From CBDCVA01 sp965222935 [NCBI: Candidatus Latescibacterota bacterium] (lineage in GTDB: Bacteria; Latescibacterota; CBDCVA01): a stretch of DNA of 64,000 bases. Positions 8,830 to 18,067 of the stretch are shown here, one piece after another. How positions within the stretch are numbered: the first letter of the stretch is position 1; each line of letters begins with the position of its first letter. The notes under the pieces were generated by a model. The model had not been told where the DNA came from. It did not search any database and saw only the letters and a program-made list of their open reading frames with translations. The translations under genes and the position numbers were made by a program. The DNA is taken from contig CBDCVA010000002.1 in the NCBI GenBank assembly GCA_965222935.1, positions 2,170,001 to 2,234,000 on the forward strand, read 5' to 3'.

Positions 8830-9789
8830 ATGAAGCTCGGATTCAAGATCGGCGGGCTCTTGAGCGACTACGGCTGGAAGCCCGGTGCGGTGAAGGATTT
8901 CGACCGTGCGGGCGCCGTCCGGATGCTGGCCTGGATGCGCGAAAAGGGTTTCGAAGCCGTGGAGTTCAGCGACGGCTCCAGCGGCGGTGGACGCACATTC
9001 TATGATTTCGATCTCGACGATTGGCGCATCATTCGCGGGACCGTCGAGGAGTCCGGCCTTGGGATGGAGACGGTGAGCGGGCTCCGCAAGATCCTCGTGC
9101 GGCCCATCTGGGCGAAGCAGAAGGAGAAAGACCTCTATCACGTGATCGACGTGGCCGAGACCGTCGGCGCCAAGATCGTCACCGCCATGATGAACCCTCC
9201 GGGCGGGGGTACGGGCTACAGGGGGCCGACGCCGCGCTACGCGTCGCACCGCGATTTCACGATGGCCGATTACGAGTTCTGCGCGAAGAAGCTCAAGACG
9301 GTCTGTCACAGGCTGGGGGATTTCGGCGCGAAGCTTTGCCTCGAGGTCCACGAGGACGGGATGCACGACACCGCCGACAGTGCGCTCACTCTCCTTTCGA
9401 TGATCGATGAGCTCAACGTTGGCCTCAATCCCGACAACGTCGATACCGCCCGGTACGATCCGAGCGTGTACCACCCCCCGCCGGCTGAGCAAATGCGCAT
9501 GATGGCCCCCCACGTCATCTACTGGCATATCAAGAGCTCTAGGAAGCGTTGGAACGAGGTGACGGAAAGGTGGGATGTTGATTATCCCCACTTGGATGAG
9601 TCGGATCAAAACTTCCGTGAGTACGCGGTGATCCTCTGGAAGGCGGGGTTCAGGGGAGTGGCCCTCTTCGAGGCGGGCGGCGGAAGCGACTGGATCGGGA
9701 ACCACCTCCGCTACGCGCGCTACATGGGGGCAGTTCTTGACGACTACATCCCGAACGCTCTGGGCCGCGGCTCGCGCGGGAAGGCCTAG
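8830..9789 (+). CDS. sugar phosphate isomerase/epimerase (xylose isomerase-like TIM barrel), copy 1
   Basis: 319-residue protein of the AP-endonuclease-2/xylose-isomerase-like superfamily, usually metal-dependent sugar or keto-acid isomerases and epimerases. Likely metal-site residues are the glutamate of LCLEVHEDG, the asparagine/aspartate of LNPDN, the histidine of IYWHIKS and the glutamate of ALFEAGGG. The start is ATG 8830 after GGGGAGGA. No signal peptide, so cytosolic. A paralogue follows 120 bp downstream. The pair is divergent from the dehydratase/aldolase run and may be co-regulated with it. Confidence 0.78.
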   Translation: MKLGFKIGGLLSDYGWKPGAVKDFDRAGAVRMLAWMREKGFEAVEFSDGSSGGGRTFYDFDLDDWRIIRGTVEESGLGMETVSGLRKILVRPIWAKQKEKDLYHVIDVAETVGAKIVTAMMNPPGGGTGYRGPTPRYASHRDFTMADYEFCAKKLKTVCHRLGDFGAKLCLEVHEDGMHDTADSALTLLSMIDELNVGLNPDNVDTARYDPSVYHPPPAEQMRMMAPHVIYWHIKSSRKRWNEVTERWDVDYPHLDESDQNFREYAVILWKAGFRGVALFEAGGGSDWIGNHLRYARYMGAVLDDYIPNALGRGSRGKA

Positions 9790-9908
9790 AGGGTATCGGG
9801 ACTGCGCGGATGACCTCGACATGAGAAATCGCCCGCCGCCATCCCGAGTCCGCGGCGTCCTGTGCTTGCCGAAGGATGGCAGATCACCCTTACGCGAGGG
9901 AGAGAGTC

Positions 9909-10823
9909 ATGCAACTGGGATTCAAATCGCCGATGATCACCAGCCGCTATGGCTGGAAGCCCGGTGCCGTGAAAGACTTCGACCGGGTGGGCGCCGTCCG
10001 TGAGCTCGCATGGATGCGCGAAAAGGGGTTTGACGCCGTAGAATTCAGCGACGGCAGCTCGGGCGGGAGCCGCGGATTCTACGACTTCACCCTCGACGAC
10101 TGGCCCATCTACCGCGCTACCCTTGAGGAGGCCGGCCTGGAAATCGCCTGCGTGCACGCGCTTCGGAAGATGCTCTTGCGGCCCCTGTGGGCCAAGGAGA
10201 AGGAGGCGGACCTCGAGCACCTCATTAAAGTGACGGAGATCGTTGGCGCTAAGATTCTCTCGGTCATGATGGCACCGCCCGCCCCGGCCAGGGGTTACAC
10301 GGGCCCCAGCCCGCGCTACGTGTCGCACCGCGACTTCACGATGACCGATTACGAGTTCTGTGCGAAGAAGCTCAAGGGGATTGCGCGCAGGCTCGCCGAT
10401 ATCGGCGCCAAGTTGTGCCTGGAGGTCCATGAAGACGGGATGCACGACACCGCCGATAGCGCACTTCTGCTCCTTGGGGCGATCGGCGAGCCCAACGTGG
10501 GCGTTAACCCCGACACGCTCGACAACGAGCGGTTCGACCCCAGCGTGGCCCAGCCGTCACCCATCGCGCAACTGCACATGCTGGCCCCGCACGTGGTCCA
10601 CTGGCACATTAAGACCCATACGCATCCCGACGCAGGACATCTCGACTTCCGCCAGTTCGCGGTTATCCTGTGGAAGGCCGGCTACCGGGGCGTGGCGCTT
10701 CTGGAGTCGGGCGGTGGGGCCGATGCCATCGAGAATCACCTCCGCTACGCGCGCTATATGCGGGCGGTCCTCGATGACTACATCCCGAACGCTGTGGGCC
10801 TCGGCTCGCGCGGAGAGGCGTAG
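9909..10823 (+). CDS. sugar phosphate isomerase/epimerase (xylose isomerase-like TIM barrel), copy 2
   Basis: 304-residue tandem paralogue of the preceding gene, ending in the same LDDYIPNA-type tail. The start is placed at ATG 9909 (MQLGF), which has GAGGGAGAG upstream and aligns with the start of copy 1. Metal-site candidates are repeated: LCLEVHEDG, VNPDT, VHWHIKT and ALLESGGG. It is shorter than copy 1 because the loop after HWHIK (about 20 residues) is trimmed. The product is likely cytosolic with unknown substrate. It converges with the M16 peptidase genes across an 87 bp gap with no obvious terminator. Confidence 0.78.
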   Translation: MQLGFKSPMITSRYGWKPGAVKDFDRVGAVRELAWMREKGFDAVEFSDGSSGGSRGFYDFTLDDWPIYRATLEEAGLEIACVHALRKMLLRPLWAKEKEADLEHLIKVTEIVGAKILSVMMAPPAPARGYTGPSPRYVSHRDFTMTDYEFCAKKLKGIARRLADIGAKLCLEVHEDGMHDTADSALLLLGAIGEPNVGVNPDTLDNERFDPSVAQPSPIAQLHMLAPHVVHWHIKTHTHPDAGHLDFRQFAVILWKAGYRGVALLESGGGADAIENHLRYARYMRAVLDDYIPNAVGLGSRGEA

Positions 10824-10910
10824 GCGCCGAGCAAGGCCGGGCCGCCGTCCTCGTTGAGGCCGCTCTCGCCTGTTCCGGCGACAGTCGCGGGCTTTTGGGC
10901 TGGAGCGGGC

Positions 10911-12146
10911 TCAGTTGAGCGAGTCCAGTGGCCCAATGGCCACTAGGGCGGGCTCGCCGTCGGTCGGATAGGCCGAGAGATAGTCGGCGATCCGTTTGGG
11001 GGTCACCGCGTCGAGCTCGGCTAATTCCTCTTCGAGCAAGCGTAGCGGCCTGTCGCAGCTCAGGTTCTCGACGAGCTGACTGAAGCGGCTGAGGCTATTC
11101 TCCCCCGAGGCCACAAGCCCGGTCGCTTCCTTCGCTCGGGCACGGGCGACCTCCTCGGCGTTGACACCATCGTGGAGACGCCGCAGCTCCTCCCGGATGC
11201 GGTCCAGGGCCTCCTGGGCTCGTTCGGGCGGCGTCGAAGCATGGATGAAGAGCAGGCCCGTATCGCTGAAGCCCGCGTAACTAGCGGCGACTGAATCGGC
11301 CAGCCCCGCCTGCCTCACCGACCAGAACAGTCGGCTGTTGCGCGAATCGCCCAAAAGGCGGCCCACGACCTCGGCCGTCGGCGCCCACTCATCCCCGTAG
11401 GCTGGCGCGGGTATCGCGATCGCCAGGTGCTCGCGCGCCACTTCTTTGCGCGCTTCGGTCTGCATCCCCGGCGTGAAGACGGGATGCGGCTGCTCACGTC
11501 CGGTCTCGAAGGGCTCCCAGTGGCCGCAATAGCGCTTGACCTCGGCGATCACCTCGTCGCGGTCGAAGTTTCCGGTAATCAGGAAGGTCATGTTGGCGGG
11601 CGAGTAACGTCTGCGAAAATAGTCCACCATCCGTTCGTGGGGGAGTGGACCGATGCTTTCGGGCGTACCAAGGACGCTCTGCCCCAGGGGATGGCCCTGG
11701 TACGCGAGCCCGAGCAGTTCGTCGATGATGAGACGTTCGGGGTGGTCGCGGTACAGGGCGATCTCTTCAAGGATCACCTTTTTCTCCATCGTGAACTCGT
11801 CGGGCGGGATGGTCGAGCGCATCATGTCGGCGGTGATCTCGATGGATTCGGGAATCTTTTCGCGCTGCACCCAGTGGAAGAAGGCGGTGCCCTCCCACCA
11901 CGTATAGGCGTTCCATATCGCCCCGATTTGGTCCACGTCGAGCGTGAGTTGGCGCCAGGTGCGATTGGGCGTCCCCTTGAACATCATGTGCTCGAGGAAG
12001 TGGCTGACGCCGACGATGTCGTCCGATTCGTCTCGTGACCCCGTGCGTACGAAAAACCCCAGGGCGGCGGAGTGAATGCGGGGGATGGTCTCGAAGACCA
12101 GCCGCAGACCGTTGTCCAGTTCGTGCGTTGAGAACGCGCTGTTCAT
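10911..12146 (-). CDS. M16 family zinc peptidase, catalytic subunit
   Basis: 411-residue insulinase/mitochondrial-processing-peptidase-like protein. The inverted zinc motif HFLEH is at residues 49-53, and the second zinc-ligand glutamate is expected in the KVILEEIALYRDHPE helix about 75 residues later. No signal peptide is evident, so it is probably cytoplasmic or periplasm-facing by an unseen route. Its ATG overlaps the stop of the upstream gene by 4 bp, indicating coupling. The upstream gene encodes an M16 homologue without the catalytic residues. Such active/inactive pairs usually form one heterodimeric peptidase. Confidence 0.9.
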   Translation of the reverse strand: MNSAFSTHELDNGLRLVFETIPRIHSAALGFFVRTGSRDESDDIVGVSHFLEHMMFKGTPNRTWRQLTLDVDQIGAIWNAYTWWEGTAFFHWVQREKIPESIEITADMMRSTIPPDEFTMEKKVILEEIALYRDHPERLIIDELLGLAYQGHPLGQSVLGTPESIGPLPHERMVDYFRRRYSPANMTFLITGNFDRDEVIAEVKRYCGHWEPFETGREQPHPVFTPGMQTEARKEVAREHLAIAIPAPAYGDEWAPTAEVVGRLLGDSRNSRLFWSVRQAGLADSVAASYAGFSDTGLLFIHASTPPERAQEALDRIREELRRLHDGVNAEEVARARAKEATGLVASGENSLSRFSQLVENLSCDRPLRLLEEELAELDAVTPKRIADYLSAYPTDGEPALVAIGPLDSLN

Positions 12147-13384
12147 GTCCTGACCTCCAGGGACGAGGGACCGAGAACCAGGGTCGTCAAGGGCTCGGGG
12201 GGATGCGCGGCCAGGTGGGCGCGGACCTCGTCGAGCGTCACCGCGCGGATGGCCTCGGCCACCTCGTCGACCGGGCGGACCCGGCCTCGCAGGTACAGGT
12301 CCTCGGCGATCGAGCCGACGCGATGCTCCGCGAGCTCACCCGTGCTCAGGAGCCGTCCCAGCAGGATGTTCTTTCCGCGTTCTAGCTCCTCCTCGGTGAT
12401 GGTCTGGGCCAGGCGCCCTATCTCGCCCAGGCAGACGTCCATCGTCTCCTGGGCGCGCGCCGCAGTGGTCCCCGCGTAGACGAAAACTGCCCCTAGGTCG
12501 CGCAGCGCTCGGTAGCTCGACCCGACCGAGTACACGAGCCCGCGTTTCTCGCGCACCTCCGTAAAAAGCCGGCTCGATCCGCCGCCGGAGAGGATGCCGT
12601 CAATGGCCAGTCGGGCGGCGTAGTAGTCGGAGCCCGTGGGTTCAGTGCTACCGTAAACCAGGGCGATGTGCGCTTGCTCGGACGCCTTGGGCTGATGATG
12701 CCCGCCCGCGCGTAAGGTTGCCCTCGGTGTGGCTGGGCCATCGCCGTCGCCGCTCCAGTTCCCGAAAGCCGCGTCTACGGCGGCCAGGGCGTCGGCTTCT
12801 TCGACACCGCCGGCGATGGCCAACTCGCAGGCACGGGGCTGACAGGCGCGGCGCCAGTAATCCCGCACGGCCTCGGACGTCACCCGGGGGATCGTTTCGG
12901 CGCGGCCAAGAGCCATCCGGCCCAAGGGCTCGTCCAGAGCTGCTTCCCAGACCAGCATACCGACCTTCGCGATAGGCTGATCGTCGAGGTGCGCCAACTC
13001 CCCGAGGGCCAGGGTCTTCGCCACTTCGACCTGGTCATTGCGAAAGGCCGCCTCGCGTAGCACCTCGGCATAGAGGGGCAGAACTGCACCCAGGTCGCGG
13101 GCCAGGCACAGCCCGCCGACGTCCGTGGTCGCTGACCCCGCGCCCGCCGACCAGCGGACGCCATAGCCATCGAGGGCGTCCAGAATCTCGCGGGCGTCCT
13201 TGGTGCGCGTGCCGCGGAAAAGCGTCTGGGCGGTGACGTGCGCCAGACCGCGCAACTCTTCAGGGTCGTCCTTGGCGCCAGCCGTGAAGCGGAAGTTGAA
13301 GGCGACCGATTCGCCGCCCAGGGGCTCGACGGCCAGGCGCAAGCCGCACGCAAGCGTGTGAATGCTAGTGTCGAATGAATTCAT
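12143..13384 (-). CDS. M16 family peptidase homologue, non-catalytic subunit
   Basis: 413-residue M16-fold protein aligned with its partner, but the HxxEH motif is HVTAQ at residues 49-53, so both the catalytic glutamate and the second zinc histidine are lost. The second-domain features of the family, an R/Y pair in the SSYRALRDLGAVFVY region and the preceding GGSSRLFTEVREKRGLVYS block, are well kept. That fits a substrate-binding non-catalytic subunit. It starts at ATG 13384, 17 bp after the stop of the PhyH gene, and overlaps the catalytic subunit by 4 bp. Confidence 0.88.
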   Translation of the reverse strand: MNSFDTSIHTLACGLRLAVEPLGGESVAFNFRFTAGAKDDPEELRGLAHVTAQTLFRGTRTKDAREILDALDGYGVRWSAGAGSATTDVGGLCLARDLGAVLPLYAEVLREAAFRNDQVEVAKTLALGELAHLDDQPIAKVGMLVWEAALDEPLGRMALGRAETIPRVTSEAVRDYWRRACQPRACELAIAGGVEEADALAAVDAAFGNWSGDGDGPATPRATLRAGGHHQPKASEQAHIALVYGSTEPTGSDYYAARLAIDGILSGGGSSRLFTEVREKRGLVYSVGSSYRALRDLGAVFVYAGTTAARAQETMDVCLGEIGRLAQTITEEELERGKNILLGRLLSTGELAEHRVGSIAEDLYLRGRVRPVDEVAEAIRAVTLDEVRAHLAAHPPEPLTTLVLGPSSLEVRT

Positions 13385-13401
13385 GGACTACCTTTCGGTT
13401 T

Positions 13402-14235
13402 TTATGGAACCTCGGGATCGGGGGAGGGGAAGCCATAGGGCCTGTCTAGCTGGTCGTGGGGAAGCGGCCAGACCTGACCACCTATCAGGTTGAATTCATT
13501 AGCCTTGCCGCACAGCCAGTAGAACATCCTGGCACTGTCGTAGCCGTCCCGGAACTGCTCCCGGAAGGTGGGACTGCGCAGGCTGTAATCGGCCGTGGCG
13601 AAATCGAAATCGGGTTCGATGATCCAGTCGCGCTCAGGGGGGACCGTGCGCCAGTAGTTGTATTTCAGCATGTTGCGTAAACCCCTGGTCGTAGACGCGC
13701 TGCGACGGTGCCAGATGGAGTAGACGGTGATAAAGATCGAGCCCGCGGGCGCAGCGGCGTAGACCGTGCCGCGGATGCTCCCGTAGTGCCCCATGCGTTG
13801 GGCCTGCGTATAGAGGTGATGCGAGCCGGGTAATAGCGCTGTCGGCCCCAGTTCCCGAGGGCAGTCCTCCGGGTAGTAGAAGACCTGGAGATAGTGGAGC
13901 TCCGGACCGTACCGCGAGCCGCCGTCTCGGTGCCAGTTTTGGGCTGGGCCGGGCGTTTCGATCCGATGATTGCCCATCAGGATCGGTAGGCCGAAATTCG
14001 CCCCTAGGAGCGAGCGTACGGCGCCCGCCGCCTGGGGATTGAGGATCACGTTCTCCACGAACCAGTCTTCGGTGAGGATGCCGGTCGGCTCGTAGTAGGT
14101 GTCTTTTTCGAGATAGGCAACGGTCCGGCGGTTGATGTCGTCGGGCACCACACGCTCCAGCATGAGAAAGCCCTGTTTGCAGAACTCCAGGACCTGCGTG
14201 TCGGTCAGCGTGGGCGCACAGTCATGGGTCGTCAT
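13402..14235 (-). CDS. phytanoyl-CoA dioxygenase (PhyH) family protein
   Basis: 277-residue Fe(II)/2-oxoglutarate-dependent oxygenase fold. The canonical facial triad is visible: His102 and Asp104 in NWHRDGG, and a distal histidine in SIWHRRSASTTRG followed by an arginine for 2-oxoglutarate. The family hallmark LLPGSHH lies about 35 residues after HxD. Substrates of bacterial PhyH proteins are diverse hydroxylation targets, and this one cannot be assigned. It lies between a small unknown gene (6 bp upstream) and the M16 pair, probably in one transcript. Confidence 0.88.
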   Translation of the reverse strand: MTTHDCAPTLTDTQVLEFCKQGFLMLERVVPDDINRRTVAYLEKDTYYEPTGILTEDWFVENVILNPQAAGAVRSLLGANFGLPILMGNHRIETPGPAQNWHRDGGSRYGPELHYLQVFYYPEDCPRELGPTALLPGSHHLYTQAQRMGHYGSIRGTVYAAAPAGSIFITVYSIWHRRSASTTRGLRNMLKYNYWRTVPPERDWIIEPDFDFATADYSLRSPTFREQFRDGYDSARMFYWLCGKANEFNLIGGQVWPLPHDQLDRPYGFPSPDPEVP

Positions 14236-14241
14236 CGCGGG

Positions 14242-14616
14242 TCACCCCCACTTTTCCAGAATGAACTCGCAACCGAGACCATAGGTTCGCGATTCGTCCA
14301 TCATCAGCGCCAGGTTCGGGAAGAAGATCACCCGCCAGCCGTCCCGGATAGCGTCGAGCACCGTCTGGTAGGGCCAGTCATCTGGATTCTCAGGGCCGTC
14401 CGATATCTCGCCGTCCTCGATGAGGATCATGCCGTTGACCTGGGACGAGAGAGAGGTGCTGGCGGTCTGAAGGTAGAGGAGATCCTGCCGCTTCGAGCCC
14501 GCGTCGTCCACCAGCGCGAGGATGCTGCGCAGCTCCCCCTCCGTGAGTCTATGTCGCTCGGGTTCGTGAAGGCATTGCTTGATGCGTTGCTTGATCGCTT
14601 CTAACCCGGCTGTCAC
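14242..14616 (-). CDS. hypothetical protein, 124 aa
   Basis: Not recognised. The product has a helical first half rich in charged residues, then NGMILIEDGEISDGPENPDDWPYQTVLDAI-like and WRVIFFPN-like segments that look like an alpha/beta domain. It has no signal peptide or membrane segment. It sits 6 bp upstream of the PhyH gene on the same strand and is probably co-transcribed. Support is its open frame, codon use matching its neighbours and tight spacing. The ATG at 14616 has GGGAGAAG upstream. Confidence 0.6.
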   Translation of the reverse strand: MTAGLEAIKQRIKQCLHEPERHRLTEGELRSILALVDDAGSKRQDLLYLQTASTSLSSQVNGMILIEDGEISDGPENPDDWPYQTVLDAIRDGWRVIFFPNLALMMDESRTYGLGCEFILEKWG

Positions 14617-14800
14617 GGTCTTCTCCCATCATCATTTTCAGGTCAATGGGATATCGTTAGCTTATCTTTGCGCAGTGTCCTTCCCGGGCGCTCCCCACGG
14701 TACACGCACCTTATCGTCGTGCAGCGTGAGCGGAGAATCAGTTAACTTTCGGGTGTAGACGGAGCCTTGTCAAGGCCGCTGAGATGAAAGGAACCCACTC

Positions 14801-15844
14801 ATGGCTGACCCCATCCGCATCGGCTTGATCGGCGCGGGAGAGAATACGCGCACGATGCATATCCCCGGCTTCAGGGCACAGGAGGACGTGGAACTGGTCT
14901 GTGTCTGCAACCGCTCGAAGGCGTCCGGCGAGCGCGTCGCCAAAGGGTTCGGCATCCCCGATGTCCACACCGACTGGCGCGAGGTGATCGCGCGCGACGA
15001 TGTGGACGCCATCTGCATCGGCACGTGGCCCTATCTGCACTGCGAGGCGACCTTAGCCGGACTGGAGGCGGGTAAACACGTGCTCACCGAGGCGCGCATG
15101 GCCATGAACGCCGCCGAAGCCCACAAGATGCTCGAAGCCGCCCGGAACAGCGACAGAGTCACGCAGATCGTGCCTTCACCGATGGGATTTCGAGGGCACA
15201 ACGCGATGACGCGGATGTTGCGCCACGGCTTCGTCGGCGAGCCCTACGAAGTCGTTGTCCGCTTCCTTTCGGGCGATCTGCTCGATCGCGAAGCGCCGCT
15301 CCACTGGCGCCAGAAGCCGGAGTACAGCGGGCTGAACGTCCTGATCTTGGGCATCGTCAACGAGACGCTAACACGCTGGCTCGGCGATACGACGCGCGTC
15401 CTGGCTTCGACGCGGGTCTTCATCACTCCCCGGCGCGATCCTGAGAGCGGGGAGGAACGGCCTGTCGAGGTCCCCGACAGCGTCACCGTGCTCGCTGATA
15501 TGGCCTGCGGCGCGCGGGCGATCTATCACCTGAGCGGTGTCGCATTGGCCGCGCCCGGCTCGGTCATCGAGATCTATGGGAGCGAAGGGACGCTCGTCTA
15601 CGACTTCCAGGAAGACGCGATCCGCGCTGCCCGTCTAGGGGCTGCCGAACTGCACGATGTCGACATCCTCCCGCACGAGGAGATGGGCTGGTCGGTCGAG
15701 GCCGATTTCATCGCTTCCATCCGCGAGGGAGCGCCGGTGCGCTTCACGAGCTTCGAGGACGGAGTGAAGTATATGGAGTTCATCGAAGCCGTCAGCCGGT
15801 CAGCGACGAGCGCGCAGGCCGTCGAACTGCCGCTGGTGGGGTAG
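14801..15844 (+). CDS. Gfo/Idh/MocA family oxidoreductase lacking the EKP lysine (copy 1)
   Basis: 347-residue NAD(P)-binding sugar dehydrogenase-like protein. The Rossmann motif GLIGAGENTRTMH starts near residue 8. Where the family normally has EKP after the fourth strand, this protein reads TEARM (residues 96-100), so the usual catalytic lysine is alanine. The rest of the fold, including IYGSEGTLVYDF, is well conserved. AAAGGAACCCACTC precedes the ATG. A close paralogue with the same substitution follows 74 bp downstream. It may have another catalytic residue, be a non-oxidative enzyme or be a regulatory homologue. Confidence 0.83.
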   Translation: MADPIRIGLIGAGENTRTMHIPGFRAQEDVELVCVCNRSKASGERVAKGFGIPDVHTDWREVIARDDVDAICIGTWPYLHCEATLAGLEAGKHVLTEARMAMNAAEAHKMLEAARNSDRVTQIVPSPMGFRGHNAMTRMLRHGFVGEPYEVVVRFLSGDLLDREAPLHWRQKPEYSGLNVLILGIVNETLTRWLGDTTRVLASTRVFITPRRDPESGEERPVEVPDSVTVLADMACGARAIYHLSGVALAAPGSVIEIYGSEGTLVYDFQEDAIRAARLGAAELHDVDILPHEEMGWSVEADFIASIREGAPVRFTSFEDGVKYMEFIEAVSRSATSAQAVELPLVG

Positions 15845-15918
15845 CGTCGTGATACGCCAATGTCGATGCGGCACACCGGTCGTTTTGATGAAGCCACTCA
15901 GGCCGAAGGAGTGAGAAC

Positions 15919-16983
15919 ATGCCCGAGCCCATCCGGATCGGCATCATCGGCGCGGGACAGAATACGCGCGAAAGACACATTCCCGGCTTCCAGGCGCTGG
16001 AGGATGTGGAGATCGTCGCCGTCTGCAACCGGTCGCGCGAATCGGGCGAGTTCGCGGCTAGGGAATTCGGCATCCCGCACGTCCACACCGACTGGCGCGA
16101 GGTGATCGCGCGGGACGATTTGGACGCGGTATGCATCGGCACCTGGCCGTCCCTCCACTGTGAGGCCACGTTGGCGGCCCTGGAGGCGGGAAAGCACGTG
16201 CTCACCGAGGCGCGCATGGCCATGAATGCCGCCGAAGCTCATGAGATGCTCGATGCATCTCGGAAGAGCGACCGGGTAGCGCAGATCGTGGTGGCGCCGT
16301 GGGGGCTTGGCGTCCACAACGTGGTCTTGAGGCTTTTACGCGAGGGCTTCATCGGTGAGCCGTTCGAGGTTTCCTGCCGCTTCCTCTCAGGCGATCTGCT
16401 CGACCGCTCGCGACCGCTGCACTGGCGCCAGAAACCGGAGTACAGTGGGTTGAATACCCTTCTTTTGGCCGCCATCAGCGAGGTCATCCAGCGCTGGTTG
16501 GGAGACACGACGCGTGTTCTGGCCTCGACCCGGGTCTTCATCAGCCCCCGGCGCGACCCCGAGAGCGGCGCCGAGCGCCCCGTCGAGATCGCTGATACCG
16601 TCTCGGTCATCGCTGATTTGGCCTGCGGCGCGCAGATGGTCTGCCACAGAAGCGGCCTTGCGATGGCTGCACCGGACTGGACCATCGAGATCTACGGTAG
16701 TGAAGGGGCCATCGTCTACGTACACGGCGACCCCATCAGCGATCAAAAAGTTCTTGCGGCCCGTCGGGGCGATGGTGAGCTTGTGGAGGTGCCGCCTGAG
16801 CCGGGCGAGGGGATGGATTGGGCCGTCGAGAGCGACTTCATCGCCTCCATCCGCGATGGCGCCCCGGTGCGCTTCACGAACTTCGAGGACGGTGTGAAGT
16901 ACATGGAGTTCATGGAAGCTGTCATCCGCTCCGCCGAGGCGGGTCGGGCGGTCGATCTCCCACTGGGCCATGCCGGCGCCTGA
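15919..16983 (+). CDS. Gfo/Idh/MocA family oxidoreductase lacking the EKP lysine (copy 2)
   Basis: 354-residue tandem paralogue of the preceding protein, with GIIGAGQNTRERH at the N-terminus and again TEARM (96-100) in place of EKP. The blocks HVHTDWREVIARDD and RPLHWRQKPEYSGLN are shared almost unchanged with copy 1. Keeping the lysine-less motif in two diverged copies argues that it is a feature of this subfamily and not a sequencing error. The gene's last 14 bp overlap the start of the secreted-protein gene at 16970, suggesting translational coupling. Confidence 0.83.
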   Translation: MPEPIRIGIIGAGQNTRERHIPGFQALEDVEIVAVCNRSRESGEFAAREFGIPHVHTDWREVIARDDLDAVCIGTWPSLHCEATLAALEAGKHVLTEARMAMNAAEAHEMLDASRKSDRVAQIVVAPWGLGVHNVVLRLLREGFIGEPFEVSCRFLSGDLLDRSRPLHWRQKPEYSGLNTLLLAAISEVIQRWLGDTTRVLASTRVFISPRRDPESGAERPVEIADTVSVIADLACGAQMVCHRSGLAMAAPDWTIEIYGSEGAIVYVHGDPISDQKVLAARRGDGELVEVPPEPGEGMDWAVESDFIASIRDGAPVRFTNFEDGVKYMEFMEAVIRSAEAGRAVDLPLGHAGA

Positions 16984-18067
16984 TCCATCGCATAGGGCGG
17001 GGCTCCTTAAGAGGTCCGCGCTCGTCACCGCGTTGGTGCTGGCCCTAGGAGGGCGCGCTGCCGCTGTGGAGCCGGGCTTTTACGGTCTCCTGCTTGCTCC
17101 GGAGGCGCTGACGCCCGCGCGGCTGGATAGCGCGCTTGCCGAGGGCTACACCGCTGTCGTCATGGATTTGACGGTCTCGAGAGCCGATAGCGTCGCGCTC
17201 GATCTTGAGGTGCTTGACCGCTTCTCTGAGTTGACGCGCTACGGCTGGATCGATGTAGGTCGCGACGATGTTGCCGCGGCGCTCCATCCCGAATGGCTTC
17301 ATCGCCCCCACAAGCGCCAGTACTATGGCTTCGAGGAGATCGCCATTTACCCTTGGGTATCGATCAACAACCGCGCGGTCTTCGACTACGAGCTCGTGCG
17401 CGTTATCCGTCTGCTCCAAAGTGCCGAGGGCGCGAACCTACGTGGCGTTTTCCTCAATGACCTCCAGGCGGCGCCCGAGGGTTGCGGCTGCGGCAATGCT
17501 ATCTGCCGGATGTGGGACAACTCCCTGGGCCCCAAGCTCAGCGGTGAGACGCACTTCGGTGACCGCCCCGTGGCGCCCAGGCGGTTCGTCGAGGCGGTCA
17601 AGGGGGCGTTTGGCGGTCTCGACGTTATCGGGGTCATCACCGAGACCTGCGAGGCTGGGGTCACCGTCGCTGGAGTGAAGGACCCTGAGGTGACCCTGGG
17701 CTTCGGCGACCGCAACTGCGCCCACCCCGATGGCCTGGAGACGTATCCCAAACTCATCGCCGATTTGAGTGGACTCGGGACTGTGGGTCTTCTGGCGCTC
17801 TACAAGGTTTTCGGCCGCGATCATCCCGCCTATGGCGACGGAGCCGAGGCTGCCTGGGTGGGCGGCATCCTCGACCGCTACCGAAGCTACGACGCAGCCA
17901 CCCCCATCATCGCCGTCATCCAGGGCTGGGACGTGACGGCCGAAGAGGTGCGAGCCCAGTGCGATCAGGCCATCGCTCACGGCGCTACCGGCGTGCTGGT
18001 CTGCGGTACGCCCGTGGATCAGTCGTGGAAGCTCATCCCCGCGCCCCCCCGTGCGACGCGGCTATGA
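16970..18067 (+). CDS. exported TIM-barrel-like protein of unknown function
   Basis: 365 residues with an N-terminal basic region and hydrophobic core (SALVTALVLALGG then RAAA) that looks like a Sec signal peptide cleaved near residues 30-33. The mature part alternates strand-like and acidic motifs (YTAVVMDLTVSRAD, GVFLNDLQAAPEGCGCGN, IIAVIQGWD) as in glycoside-hydrolase-like barrels, but I cannot name the family. The CGCGN...C cluster could form a disulfide or bind metal. It overlaps the upstream oxidoreductase gene by 14 bp, so it may act on the same sugar in the periplasm or outside. Confidence 0.7.
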   Translation: MPAPDPSHRAGLLKRSALVTALVLALGGRAAAVEPGFYGLLLAPEALTPARLDSALAEGYTAVVMDLTVSRADSVALDLEVLDRFSELTRYGWIDVGRDDVAAALHPEWLHRPHKRQYYGFEEIAIYPWVSINNRAVFDYELVRVIRLLQSAEGANLRGVFLNDLQAAPEGCGCGNAICRMWDNSLGPKLSGETHFGDRPVAPRRFVEAVKGAFGGLDVIGVITETCEAGVTVAGVKDPEVTLGFGDRNCAHPDGLETYPKLIADLSGLGTVGLLALYKVFGRDHPAYGDGAEAAWVGGILDRYRSYDAATPIIAVIQGWDVTAEEVRAQCDQAIAHGATGVLVCGTPVDQSWKLIPAPPRATRL

